A stretch of DNA of 64,000 bases, from positions 744,001 through 808,000 of the forward strand of contig JAKLMB010000012.1 in NCBI GenBank assembly GCA_022813625.1, given 5' to 3'. Shown one piece after another: positions 21,897 through 33,200 of the stretch. The position numbers and the translations under genes are program-made. Within the stretch, counting starts at the first letter, position 1. The number at the start of each line of letters is the position of its first letter. The stretch comes from Aaosphaeria pasadenensis. Taxonomy: Eukaryota; Ascomycota; Dothideomycetes; Pleosporales. The notes below the pieces were generated by a model that was given only the letters and a program-made list of their open reading frames with translations, did no database searches and was not told the DNA's origin.

Positions 21897-23924
21897 TCAG
21901 AGATGAGCCTGAGGAAGAGGTCCAGGAGCACCGGCCTGCTGGTGTTGGAGACGCATAGCATCGAAGTGCATTTGCAAAAAATGCACGACGATACTCTGAG
22001 GGATCTGCAAGAAGGGAACCCTGTAACCACCCTGAGACCGAGCATACCAGTTCTCACAGAACTGCTGGACATCATGAGGAACAGAGTCGATGCTGATGTT
22101 CAACTCAGCGTGAGGGCCTGTGTGGTGTCCGTTTCCGTGCATGTCCGACGTGTGGTGTACACGAGGCGCAGTCTGAGTAACGCTCTTATGCTTTGGCGGG
22201 AAAAGTCCGTTCTGGGAAGCACTGGCGCATGAGCGTTGTAGTTTCGGAATGTTGTCTGGCTCAGGGAAAGCTTGCTCGGTGCCGACATATGAGTATGAGA
22301 GACCGCACTGGACGTCGTCAAAGGTGTTGAACAGGCGCGGCTTGCAATTGGGAGACTCTTGCATGACAGAAGAGTTTCTGAACTTGGTGACCAGGGCCTC
22401 CTTGCCTTGGATAGTGGCGTAAGAGATCTCGACGGCCTTGGTAGATCTGTAGCCGGTCCACTGCTGACCATCGAGCGCGTTGACGAAAGCGACGATACCA
22501 TTCAAATCGGAGAAGTTGATGAAGGCGTAACCGACGTTAGCCTGGGTGGTGAAATCCATGCGAAGGTAGACGAAATCGTATGAACCGATACAGATCGCAT
22601 CCATGATCTTCTTCAGGCCCATCTAAATCTCTGTCAGTAGGATGAAACAAAATGAAGGAAGAGTCAGACATACCCAGTTCATCTCGTTGGGGATGTTGCG
22701 CAACATGAGGGTAGAGCGAACATCAAGGCCAGCAAGAACGCGGGTCACATAGACACGATTGTGCGCGTCACGAGAACGGTAGATGTACTGCTTGCCACGA
22801 AGGGGAGGGCGGATCGAGGTATCGACCTCAACACCAGAGTAGCGCTCAACGCGAACAGTCTCCCACGGATATGCACGTGCGTTCTAGAGATTGTGTCAGC
22901 CAGGTGGTTAATACTTGAGAAAGGGAACAAAAGGGAACATACCGGATTATTTTCAGCGAGAGGGTTGCCAGCCTTCAGAAGCGTGACAGCACGATTCGCG
23001 TCAAGGACAGAGAAGAACTCGACACGATAGGTGAAGGTGAAACCATTCGAGTGCTGTGACTTGCGCAACTGGCGAACAAGACGAACCTCTCCGATGTGGC
23101 TGCAAGTAGTCTTGACAATGTCTGCAAGCAAGGAATCATTGTTGAAGACTTGAACAGAACGAGTGAGCATCTTCAAGGCAATCTGGCCCTCACTGCGGTC
23201 GATGGCGAGAACATCCTGCTTGGCAGCCTGGGCGTAGACGGACTGGAGAGCATAGCGGACCTCGAATTGGAGCTGGCGCAGGTACATATAGGCCTGTCTT
23301 GCAGCACGAGTGTCGTCGAAGTAGATCCAGACACGAGTCAGATCGTCTTTCTGCGTGAGAATGGAACCATGGTCGAACATGTCGTCCTATAGGAATGTCA
23401 GATGGAACGAAGCTGGGAGATCGGGAGACAGTGAAACTTACCTCCGTTTTCATGAGAATGACCATGTCCTTGATGAGGTGACCATACTCGTCGCCACCGG
23501 AGATCTCAAGGTAGCGGGAATGGAACACGCTTGCACGAGGGTCAAGCTCATCGAGGAAGACAGTAGGACGAATCTCCTCAACAACAGATGGGGCAGGAGG
23601 TTGAACAACATGTGGGATACCACCAGGGATACCACCAGCTAGAGGGACGCTCGCGAAAGCGCCGGGACCGCCGACAGGAGCAGCAATAGGGTACACGGGA
23701 GGAGGTACAACGGAAGGAGCTGTAGCTCCGAACAAGCCAGGTACAGTAGGGGCGTAGACCACATGAGGGGGAGGCGCTGGAGCCTGCCCAGCGTTCTGGG
23801 GAGGGAAGTAGTCATGGGAAGCCTCAGGCGAGTACGTAGTGGTAGGGTAGGTACCATCCGAGGTAGGACTGGAGGACGGACCTCCCACCACAGTGGTGAT
23901 GGACTCAGGAGAGCGGTGAGACAT
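21897..23924 (-). CDS. mei2: Mei2-like RNA-binding protein
   Basis: Four exons: 23924-23442, 23386-22943, 22883-22674 and 22622-21897. Introns are 55, 59 and 51 nt, all phase 0, with GTAAGT or GTATGT donors and TAG acceptors. The product is 620 aa. Residues 1-105 are Pro/Ser/Gly-rich; two poorly conserved RRM-like segments follow. The diagnostic C-terminal Mei2 RRM3 begins in exon 3 (RSTLMLRNIPNEMNW, about 365-379) and continues in exon 4 with YDFVYLRMDF, NVGYAFINF, EISYATIQGK and KFRNSSVM. Mei2 proteins bind RNA through RRM3; in S. pombe Mei2 switches cells to meiosis by sequestering Mmi1, and filamentous fungi keep the architecture. The protein is shorter than many Mei2 homologues and its tail after RRM3 is brief. 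A purine-rich 5' region on the + strand (pyrimidine-rich on the coding strand) lies upstream. Confidence 0.93.
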
Positions 23925-26900
23925 AGTGAAGAATTGTTGAAGAGAGATATACTGGTTGGTAAAGTAAAGAGTCAAGAAAGGGTATGAGGTGTTGACCAAA
24001 GGGGAAAGAAGGGTCAAGCTCAAGTGTCAAAGGTCAAAGTCAAAGACAAGGACAAGGACAACTGGATGGTCAAGAGGCGAAGAAGGTATGAAGGTATGAA
24101 GTGTAAAGGTAAGAAAAGAAAGAAGGGGAAAAGAAGGAAGGAAAGAAAGACTTGAGAAGCTGGTGGGCGGGTAATGAGAGCGGTAGAGGAAAAGAGAGGG
24201 AAGAGGAGAGGAAGGTGGGAGGTGGAGGGAGAGGTTATTATAGTAGGCGTCACCGCGCACTGACCCCCTAGTGAATGGCCAGCGGTATCGGAGGGTCGGT
24301 GAGCGTCGACGAGAGGAGAGGGAAAGTGATGAGAGGGATGAAAGTGACGGGGAGTCCAAGATTGAGTGGGAGGATGGGGAGAAAATGTGAAGATTCGCTG
24401 TCGTGAAGGCGTCCGTGAAGGGTAGAGGAGACGCCTACGAGATCGCGACGCTTGAGTGAAAGGAAGGAGCGATGCAGGGCGCCAACTGCCACACCCCGAG
24501 CACGAGGCATCTTCCATTTCCACCGGGTCAATGTGGATATGAGAAGATAGCCCTCATCGAGCTCTATCACCTACACCTTTTGTGTGCCACAACACTATTT
24601 GTGGGTAGAGTTGTAGGGCGCTTGGAAGCGTTGGAGCCTCCTCACAAGATACTCGAAAGCTCAACACCATGACTTCATCGCGGAATAGTGGGGCTCCTCC
24701 AACCAAACGGCATCTTGGCACTTCAGCAATCTTATGACTCCAACGATCACTGGAAGGAACTCCGATTGCGGGCGGGGTTAGGGACGGCCCCACGATGGTC
24801 AGTGACAGAGCGCGGCAATAGTTCGTAGAAATGTAGGTAGAGTGTCAAGGTGGTAGGTAGTGTGTGAAGGAAGCTTGATATAGTGCGAGCGTTGTAATCT
24901 GGGGGTGCAGTCCTGTGAGGCAGTTAGTATTGTGATGAGAGACTTGCAGCTAGATTGACCTTTCTTGAACACTGAAAGCGAGGAGATACTACCAGTTTGA
25001 AATAATTCAAGACTATATAATGGTTACGTATATAGATGAGTGAAGTTGGAATGTTAAGCAGGAGATTGTGCAGATATCTTGACAAAGATGAAGCTTATAT
25101 TTGCGTGCAATCCCGCCCACAAATATTTACAACACCAAGCTACAGCATAGGCTACAATACAGACTACAGCGAATGAGCCGAGCAAACAAAGATCAAAGGA
25201 TGGGAAAGTATGTGTAGTCCCTTCAGTGCAATGAAGTCATTCAAAGCAAATATCAGCAGAAAGGTAGAATCCAGTTGCAGGGGTTTCTTCACTCAGTGTT
25301 CTTGTGAAGGTTGTTCGTACAGGGACATCAGACCTTGCAGTGCAGAGGCGCGTAGCAGCAAAAGGAGACATTCAATAGCTTACAGTCAATTGCAACTATG
25401 TCTCTATATCTAGTGTATATATGCCCCTTAGTGAAGCTTATTGTCGTTAGAAAGATTGCATTTGCTGTGACCGTAGCTGTCTATTTGGGTTACCCACCGA
25501 GTAGCGCTCAAAGCAGGTCGGCTGCTCAGCGGCAGGATGTCTCCTGTGAACTTGCTGAACTTGCTATATTTCAATAAGAACAGAGCTCAAACATTGCTGC
25601 TGCATTCACGGGCACAGGGTATTGATGCATAAGGAATGGCGCGTCACTGTTTGGTGAGCTGCCGGCGCTCACAGCAGTATATCGCAAAGCAGCACTTTCG
25701 ACACTAGACTTGCTGTATCCACAAAAGAGGCTCTAACCTATACATACCTAGTTAGCTTACAATGAATCATTCCTCTACTTGAGGTATTGCTGGAAGTTCT
25801 TACTGTGGGACGCGGCGCACTGAAATGCCTCTCGATTACTCGTGCTGCTGAAAGGGCGTGACCGGATAACGGCGCTATAGTGCAGCCAGTGCCTCACCAC
25901 CTGAACAGGTAGAGAGATGCCGATACAACTAAGTATCTCTAGCATGTGTTACAGCTTCAAGACTAGATAGGGGCAATCCGGTAGATCGGACGAGCTATGC
26001 AGCAGGGTGGGCCTTACAGATTGCGCCTGCCCTGGTAAGAGCTCACGATGCAGCACCATGCAGTCGCCTCGCTATTAAGCGCGTTGCCATGCGGCTGTAC
26101 TCCACCTCTGCTCAAACAGAACAGAATGCAGAAAACCTCGTGCTTTGCCATGTGCCCAACAATAGCCCTGCGCCTTGTGACCAGCCAACTGCAACTGGCA
26201 GTCACGCCATGCCTTCTGCACTTGGACCTCCTACCCCAGAAAACCCTCCCAGCGCAGCGCATCATACAGCTGCAAATTAGGTCCCAGATACAAAAGAAGC
26301 CATCCAAAATCATCAGGGTACAGCAGCGCATTATACTACTCATCTACATCTCAGAGTGTGCAAATGCGCTGGTGCGGCGGGTCTGTTCACCAAGCAAACT
26401 CACCCACCTACAAACTTCGCCTGTGCCCTAAGAGCGCACCCTACCATCTTCAAAATCACTATTCGATGCAAGGAACTTGCTAGAGATACCAGGTATTCTG
26501 TCCGGTCACAGGTTCGATAAAATTTGTGCTGATGGTCGGCCTCTCATCTTGGTCGCGGCAGCAGTGACGTATCGCGGTGGGCAGGACACCAGGTCACCAG
26601 GTGGGCACTGGTAAGTGCCCAACAACAAACACCCCATTACTCTGTCCATTTTCACTGTGCCTAGAATCTAATCTTCTCATATGACTGAATAGCTTCACAG
26701 GTACTCTCGCCAGCTGCGTCGCTGGATCGAAGTTACAGACCGCGCCAGCGCTCCTAGAATCCACCAGGGCGACCCCGGCGCCACAGTAAACCACGAACAC
26801 AACAAAAACGAATAGCAGTTCAACCTCCAACCCTCGAGAATTCTATCCTAGATCCTATCCTGAACGATTCCGAACGTCGGTATTGCTTCGCGCCACTGTG

Positions 26901-27145
26901 GGGATGCGTCCACTGCTTTCTGTTTCCCCCTACCTTGCCGATCAACAACACTGATGTTGCAGGATAACCATGTTTACATTTTACCGCGGCAGGTCTGAGA
27001 TCGGAGACACGGGGAATAGCCTTTCACTGTTAAACCACTACAGTAGCTGAACAGCACGCAGAACGGCGACGGGGAAGTAAATCGCGACTACCTGCAATTG
27101 TACTTCCCACTGAAGAAACGCCCAATCTCATTCGTCACACTCATC
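23925..27145. other. Upstream region of mei2 and adjoining gene-poor DNA
   Basis: From 23925 to about 24570 the coding strand of mei2 is pyrimidine-rich, with repeats of the type GACAAGGACAAGG on the + strand near 24040-24062, fitting a promoter or 5' leader. From about 24600 to 27100 I see no gene. Overlapping short frames on both strands at 26014-26431 lack any signal. Confidence 0.45.
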
Positions 27146-27499
27146 ATGGCATCCGTGCCCCTCGTCCTCCTCAGCCCCACCGCGATGATGTTCGTCCTGC
27201 TTCACAAAGAGAAGATGAGGATCCAGGCGTGGCGAGACGCGCATACAAGTCCTCGCTCGCCAGGAAACCAGAGTAGTATCGAGAAGACGAAGACGAAGAC
27301 GAAGAAGGAGTTTGGTTACCCGCGTCGGACGTTCGACCGTCTCACGGGACGGGTACATATCAAAGTCTCTACCCCAGACAAGTACAGCTGGAATACAAAG
27401 CCGAATGAATACGAGGGTGGGATTCCATACAACTGCAGAAGCGCCAGGGCGCCAACGAAGGAGGGATACGATCCAGCGCACGAAGAAAGCGCGGTATGA
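27146..27499 (+). CDS. Hypothetical small protein with N-terminal hydrophobic segment
   Basis: The start is ATG 27146 (context atcATGG) and the product is 117 aa. Residues 2-19 (ASVPLVLLSPTAMMFVLL) are hydrophobic and could be a signal peptide or signal anchor. The remainder is hydrophilic and basic with a Lys/Thr repeat (TKTKTKK). No family was recognised and no intron signal was needed. The frame is short and flanked by non-coding DNA, so a chance ORF remains possible. Confidence 0.35.
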   Translation: MASVPLVLLSPTAMMFVLLHKEKMRIQAWRDAHTSPRSPGNQSSIEKTKTKTKKEFGYPRRTFDRLTGRVHIKVSTPDKYSWNTKPNEYEGGIPYNCRSARAPTKEGYDPAHEESAV

Positions 27500-28498
27500 A
27501 CTATATAGGCCCTCTGGGAGTGCGCGTCCTTATGTTCTATCGCTATGTCAGGAAATAGATGTGGTATGTAGATGGCAGGGCTAGAATGTGGTAGGCAAGC
27601 TATTGGACTCAGATCTTTCCGAGGTTCTGTTTTTGCCAGTTTGATTGCATGGGTCTTCAAAGCGATATCTGTACTCCTGCTGTCAATCACAATGAGAGTA
27701 TTTCCATTTTTAGATACTTACATTGAAACGATCCCATTGTTTTCTGTCGTAACCTACGAGCTTCTGCACGTTCGGTGCTGTCTCATGAGCTTGAGGTTAT
27801 TGAGGCTGATGTCCATTCTGGAGGTTGTGATAGAACGAACTTTGCGAGCACCAGGAGGGGTTGACCTAATTGTGCATGTTGGCTTAGTTGAGCCCGCGTT
27901 GCCCAAGTCTTCACACACCGATCAAGCACCCAAATATTGATGCTGTACCACCTTGGTATGTACCAGACACCCTGCAGAAGGCATAGGGTGGAAGAAATAT
28001 GCACTGACACTACTACGTACCCATTCTACACGGAATTGTGAGCAGCTTGCGAACGGGAAAGCTATACGGGAGTTACCTTCCGATCGGGGCAGTTCAATCA
28101 AAGTTATGGTAATCTACGCTCATGGCGACGAACACCCATTGTTCGAATGCAGTTAACTAAGCTAACCAGAGAGAAAGCGAGTCCACGAACTCAACAGAGT
28201 CATACAGGTTTATAAAGAAAGTACCTAGCTTTCATATTCTTTTGTCTAGCCATAGAGACGATTGTAAAACCTTTGCTGAGGGATAAGCTCGATCGACGAT
28301 GCCGGCGGGATTCTAAACGTGCTCTTTTAATCTTAATATTCACGGGTATTGAGAGGATGTGTTGAGTGTGGGAAAACTTCCGCATGCATACAGAATGTAT
28401 TCGCAATTATGGGTATCTCAAAGTGAAAAAAATGGTCCCACGCCAAATGAGCCCTAACCCCGTCCAATGCCATCTTCCAAGAGCTCAAGTAAGACACT
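27500..28498. other. Intergenic DNA
   Basis: No gene can be supported. A 122-codon ATG frame at 27572-27940 has a hydrophobic middle but no other evidence. The right end should hold the 3' UTR of the small minus-strand gene. Confidence 0.4.
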
Positions 28499-28986
28499 CT
28501 ACTTACGCTCGCCCCCGAACATCCACTGATCAGCATCCAAGCTCGCGAGCTTCTTGTTAAGGCTGGATTTGAGCGCGATCTTGATCTCGTGCATGATTGC
28601 TGATGACATGCGTTAGTCATGATTCGACAGCGGAGCGACATGTTCTAAGGGCCGTCAGCTTACCTGGGTCGGACCAATGAGTATCTTGCTTCTCGTACAG
28701 ACCAATCAACTGGTTCTCGTGCTCTGTATTCGTCAGATATGAACTGTACTCAATGAAGTTTCCGCGCTTGTTGAATGATATGTACAATTGAATTCATGAA
28801 GCACGTGATGCATGTGCACTGACCGTTCTTATTGTTGTCCTTCATCATCTGCACGTAGATGGCGCCACTCCGGAATGACGGGTCGACAGTGAGCATTTTA
28901 TACTCTCCGTTCTCCTTGACGACGAGCTCGTTGTCTTCGGCGTCGGCATCCTCGGCGTTGATATGCACGGTAGACGAAGACGACAT
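28499..28986 (-). CDS. Small conserved-looking protein of unknown function, three exons
   Basis: Exons: 28986-28824, 28723-28664 and 28599-28499, with introns of 100 and 64 nt (donors GTCAGT and GTAAGC, acceptors ACAG and TCAG). The product is 107 aa. Joined codons give a smooth sequence across both junctions (KDNNKN-EHENQLIGLYEKQ, then THWSDP-AIMHEIKIALK), which argues for a real gene. It has an acidic N-terminus, a central ELVVKENGEYKMLTVDPSF segment and a helical C-terminus. An upstream in-frame ATG at 29073 would add 29 basic residues. The terminal CGTAAGTAG contains a possible further donor, so the 3' end could differ. I do not recognise the family. Confidence 0.6.
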
Positions 28987-29538
28987 GGCGTGGTTGAGGT
29001 GAGTACGTCGAGGAGGGAACATGTGACGACGGGAAGAGGGATTGGGAGGTCGAGTTGGGCGACGGAGATCCATGGCGCGGTAGTTAATGTATGGGAGCTT
29101 ACGGAGCCGGGGTGTTGAGTGAAACAATTACGTTCCGAGAGGATGTTGGTGGATATTTCATGGGTTTATTGTGATGTTTGTTGTTTGGATTTGTGGTGTT
29201 GGTTGAGATGGCGCGCCGTAGCGGCGGAGACAAGCACAGGGGATACCGCTGCCGCGAACTCGAACATTCGCGGGGTGCAGGGGGGTAGCTTTGGCTCGTG
29301 AAGCTTAACTTCTCCCACATCCTTTCACCAACAATGAGAATCTACTCATAGCTTGAAGTACAACAGCACACTAGCACTTTTTTACGACTCATTTACTTAC
29401 GCGCACTTGCAGACACATACTACGAACCAAACTTCTCACATCTACCGTTCCATTGTCCGTCAATGGTTGCATCCATCGTATTGACCAAGCAAGCTCGACC
29501 TCAGCTACTACACCACTGCTACCACTCTACCTCTTTCC
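28987..29538. promoter_or_regulatory. Divergent promoter region
   Basis: This region separates the small minus-strand gene from the Rai1-like gene and should contain both promoters. C/T-rich sequence precedes the + strand ATG. No specific site was recognised. Confidence 0.5.
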
Positions 29539-30964
29539 ATGTCGCAACTCCCAATCAGTGATGCGTCTTCTCTACCATCGAAACCTCCTTCACCTCCACA
29601 TCCTCCTCCCGCTCCCGAAGATGACGATTCGCAACCACGAAAGCGGGCTCGAGTAGACGACAGCACGCGAGAGCTCTCGTCAGAGATCCCTCCTCCGACA
29701 ACATCAAACGTTCCCCAAGCACAGCCGGTGCTCTTCCCTATTCAACCGTTGAATCGCTTCCACGGTGCATCAGCGACTATCAAGCGTCCTCGCGAGATAG
29801 CCCACTTCTCGTACGACGATGTTCATGGATATAGGGAGGATGAGTCGGGCATCAACTACTATTACCGACCTCAGATTGGCGCAGATTTGCGCGAGGGTTT
29901 TGATACGTTCCAACATTATGAGGATAAGGAGGATCCGCACTTGGATAGCTTGCTTAAGACGCTTGTTAGCAAGGAGAAGCGAGAGGATAAGAAAGTGCAG
30001 ACGGATTTTGTCACTTGGAGGGGGATGATGACCAAGGTATGAAATTCCGTAGTCTTGAACGGGTACTAGATCACTATGCTAACCATTGTAGATCATGACT
30101 GTTCCCTATGACATGTTCGCCGAATTCGAGATGCTTGCAACTCTGCATGATGGAACAATTTACATTCAAGAGGACTTCGATGCGAAGGCAGCTTCCCGTG
30201 CCGCTGAAAATGATCCACCGCGTACAAATCGGCCTCCAGACCCCAATCAGCAGTCGCGCGAGATGATGACTTACTGGGGCTATAAATTCGAGACCCTCGC
30301 TTTGATACCTGATGTTCCACAGAAAGTGTCGCCAGAATTCATCGAAAATAGAACGAAAGCAGTCGTCTCGAACTACGCCCAACACTGCTCCATAGTTCGC
30401 ACTGCATTTGGTCCACACGGAATTGTCCTTGGCGGGGAGGTAGACGGTTTATGGCAACCAAAATCATCCGATCCTGATGCACCAATACCTTGGATCGAGC
30501 TCAAAACATCCGAAGAGCTACCTCCCTATCCGCACAATCGCGACATCCTGAAGTTCGAGCGCAAGTTGTTGAAGTTCTGGGCACAGAGCTTTCTCCTCGG
30601 TGTAGAGAAGGTCATTGTGGGTTTCAGAAGTAAACAAGGGATCTTAAAGGTGATCGACGTGTATGAGACTGCAAGGATCCCAGGGATGGTCAGGAGGGGA
30701 ACAGGATGTTGGGATGGAAATACTTGCATCAATTTCGCGGCCGCATTCTTGACTCATCTCAAGCAAACCATTACAGACCAAGGCGTATATCGGGTTCGAC
30801 TGCGAAAGCGGGGCACGCATATTGAGATCTCGAAAACAGCAGAGCAGGGAACTGGGAAGATCCTGAGCAAGGAATTCTTGGATTGGAGGAGCGAAGATAA
30901 AGAGAAGGAGTCGGCCGGCGATGTGGACAATCCAGCCACAGGAGCGGTTCCAACAGATGAATAG
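29539..30964 (+). CDS. rai1: Rai1/DXO-family decapping nuclease
   Basis: Two exons, 29539-30036 and 30092-30964, with a 55-nt intron (GTATGA donor, branch GCTAACC, TAG acceptor) in phase 0; product 456 aa. Exon 1 carries a disordered Pro-rich N-terminus and a basic RKRAR. The catalytic core shows the Rai1/DXO motifs: WRGMMTKI at the exon junction, GYKFETLAL with Glu233, GGEVDG with Glu282 and Asp284, IELKTS with Glu302 and Lys304, then KFWAQSFLLGV and GFR. These residues bind the divalent cations and RNA. Rai1 partners the nuclear 5'-3' exonuclease Rat1/Xrn2 and removes incomplete, unmethylated caps as part of cap quality control. The C-terminal tail is acidic. The length is ordinary for fungi. 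Confidence 0.94.
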
Positions 30965-31228
30965 TTAGAGGAACTACTGCCGTGTCAAATAAGAGCTGAT
31001 GATACCCATACCAATGATAACCCGAATTCAATCCATCAATCTGATATAAAGTTTGCACGAATCCATTCGCGATCTAATATTCCTTACTCCCAATTTCCTA
31101 TTCCGCATCGCGCCCAATCAAGCGCCCATCACACACCGAAAGACAGCCGAGGCTTGGCGCATCTCCTTGAGTACCTATTCATCAATCGTCCAAGTACTAC
31201 CCACTTAAAAACATCTCAACCTTCATCA

Positions 31229-32384
31229 ATGTCACAACCACCCATACACATCCTAGGGATAGGCAATCTTGGAAAACTCCTCGCCAATTCTCTCCGTAAG
31301 GCCCATCCAGAACTACCTATCACACTACTTTTTCATCGACGCAATCTCCTCCAAGAATGGGACGAAGCTGGCAGGAACATAGAGATTGTTAGAAATGGTA
31401 GTCCTGACAAGAGATCCTCGTTTCACCATGAATTCATTGATGGGGATGATAGAGGAGTTGGGGAAATCGCGAATTTAATTGTCACGACAAAGACACATTC
31501 TACCACCCGAGCAATGAAGCCATTAGTACAGAGGCTGGGACAGAGAAGCACAGTATTGTTCTGTCAGAATGGCCTGGGTATGTCTAGGATCTCCTGAGAC
31601 TTGTCGATTGATAACAACCTATTTGCTCGTATATCTGCACAATCAATACTAATCACATGACGCAGGCACCGTGGACGAAGTAACAAACGAACTCTTTCCA
31701 AAGCCTGAATCTCGCCCCAGCTATCTCGCCGGGATATTCAACCATGGCGTGTATTCAACATCGACATTCTCCTCCGTCCACGCAGGCCTGGCAAACGCCT
31801 TCATCGGACCCATAGCTCCAGACTCCACACCATCACCAACAAACCTCGACACAAGCATCCCAACTATGGCACAGCAAATCATCGATTGCCCAGAACTATC
31901 CACCACCTTCGTCTCCCCCCAGGAACTCCTCGAAATCCAGTTCCAGAAACTAGTCGTTAACGCTGTGATCAACCCGCTTACCGCTATATTCGACTGCCAG
32001 AACGGCGAGCTCTTCCAGAGCGCAGACATCCGCGTGCTAATCTCCCTTCTCATCTCAGAGCTTTCTGCAGTCATAATTGCCATACTATCATCAAAGACAC
32101 CTACTTCCACCGCATCCATTCAGGAAAAATTCTCCCCTGCCCGCTTGGCCAACGTCGTGGACGATGTCGGAGAGAGGACAGCTAAGAATATAAGCTCCAT
32201 GAGACAAGACGCCCTCGCTGGGAGGAAGACGGAGATCGATTATATTAATGGGTATATTGTGAGGCAGGGACAGCGGTTGGGCATACCGGTGCCGGTGAAC
32301 GAGAAGATTGAAGCGTTTGTCAGGGGAAATAGGAAGATGGACAAAGAGGATGTTTTGAAAGCATTCGAGATTGTCGAGCAATAA
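31229..32384 (+). CDS. PAN5: 2-dehydropantoate 2-reductase (ketopantoate reductase)
   Basis: Two exons, 31229-31577 and 31666-32384, with an 88-nt intron (GTATGT, TACTAAT branch, GCAG), phase 1; product 355 aa. The N-terminus carries the Rossmann NADPH site IHILGIGNLGKLLA (G10-x-G12-x-x-G15). The C-terminal helical domain has the family segment KLVVNAVINPLTAIFDCQNG. The enzyme reduces ketopantoate to pantoate with NADPH in pantothenate (CoA) synthesis. Fungi usually carry several paralogues, so the pathway role could be shared. The frame continues upstream only through a non-ATG start, so ATG 31229 was chosen. It lies 264 bp after rai1 on the same strand. Confidence 0.9.
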
Positions 32385-32570
32385 GAGGGGACGGGACGTT
32401 GGGTGTGTCGTGGAGCCCTTTGTACATACTGCTCAAAATAAGGTCGTCATCGTAGAATAAGGGGCCCTTGACAGTCCTCTAAAATCATGCCATTCATATT
32501 CAAACTCCTGTTGACAAACTCCAAAAAAGATTATGAGTTTTGCTCCATCATCATATCCTTAACAACCTCG
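32385..32570. other. 3' flank of the ketopantoate reductase gene
   Basis: Short AT-rich downstream sequence with no features seen. Confidence 0.4.
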
Positions 32571-32800
32571 GCCCCCCTAAGTCATGCAATCATGTTACAC
32601 AACCAAGTCTACATAGGTTGGCCTCTCCACAAGAGGGGTAGCTTGCAGACCCATTCACCCCCTCATTCCCACATATTACAACCTCTTTACTCAGCACCCT
32701 AGCACACTATACACGATTATTTGCACGGGTTTATAGGTATCACAAAGATAAAGCTGGCATATTACGCCACTGGTAAATGCATGCACAGCATCGATAGTTT
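32571..32800 (+). repeat. Diverged copy A of the tRNA-Gly 5' flank, with 13-nt tRNA relic
   Basis: This segment resembles 37150-37409 in the same order: CCCCTAAGTCATGCA, CACAAGAGGGGTAGCTTGC, ATTCACCCCCTCAT, CACATATTA, CCACTGGTAAATGC and finally GCATCGATAGTTT. The last block (32788-32800) equals the first 13 nt of the tRNA-Gly gene, after which similarity stops. It is therefore a truncated, diverged duplicate of the tRNA locus, with indels between blocks. Confidence 0.8.
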
Positions 32801-32937
32801 GTTTTCTAGCAAGTCTTCGGGCAACACTTTCCCTAAACAGACTGCATATCCCCAGATTGCTGCACTGCTCAGCATTAGTCGCGCTCATGGTATAGATCGA
32901 CATTGGTTGGTTTAGAAATCCTACTGACACTAATCCT

Positions 32938-33200
32938 AGTCGCTAAATGTGGAAGCTGCCGAACCTCATGAGTTTGAAAATACAATATCGAATACTCCAA
33001 GGTTAGTCAAAGGCGAGGGCCAGATATTACACTGGCGCATGTGCCGGGTGTCGAAAAAGCTAGGGGGAAATCTAGGATGGGAGCTCGTGAAGGATGACCA
33101 AGGGCGAACAATCATGGATGGCAAAGCGCATGTACCTGCTGGTATGGTTCTCCTCATTACCGGCGAAGGTGGACAAGTACTTGAGATTATTAGAAGGTGA
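32938..33200 (+). pseudogene. Orphan exon-like ORF fragment
   Basis: An open frame of about 87 codons ends HVPAGMVLLITGEGG...IIRR and looks protein-like. It has no ATG in frame at its left end. It is preceded by intron-end signals (TACTGACACTAAT branch-like sequence, CTAG at 32937-32940), but no plausible upstream exon was found before tRNA-flank copy A. I read it as the remaining 3' exon of a truncated gene; chance is possible. Confidence 0.3.

Noticed and set aside
27572..27940. 122-codon ATG frame with hydrophobic segment
   Set aside because: It sits in AT-rich intergenic DNA with no homology, splice or context support.
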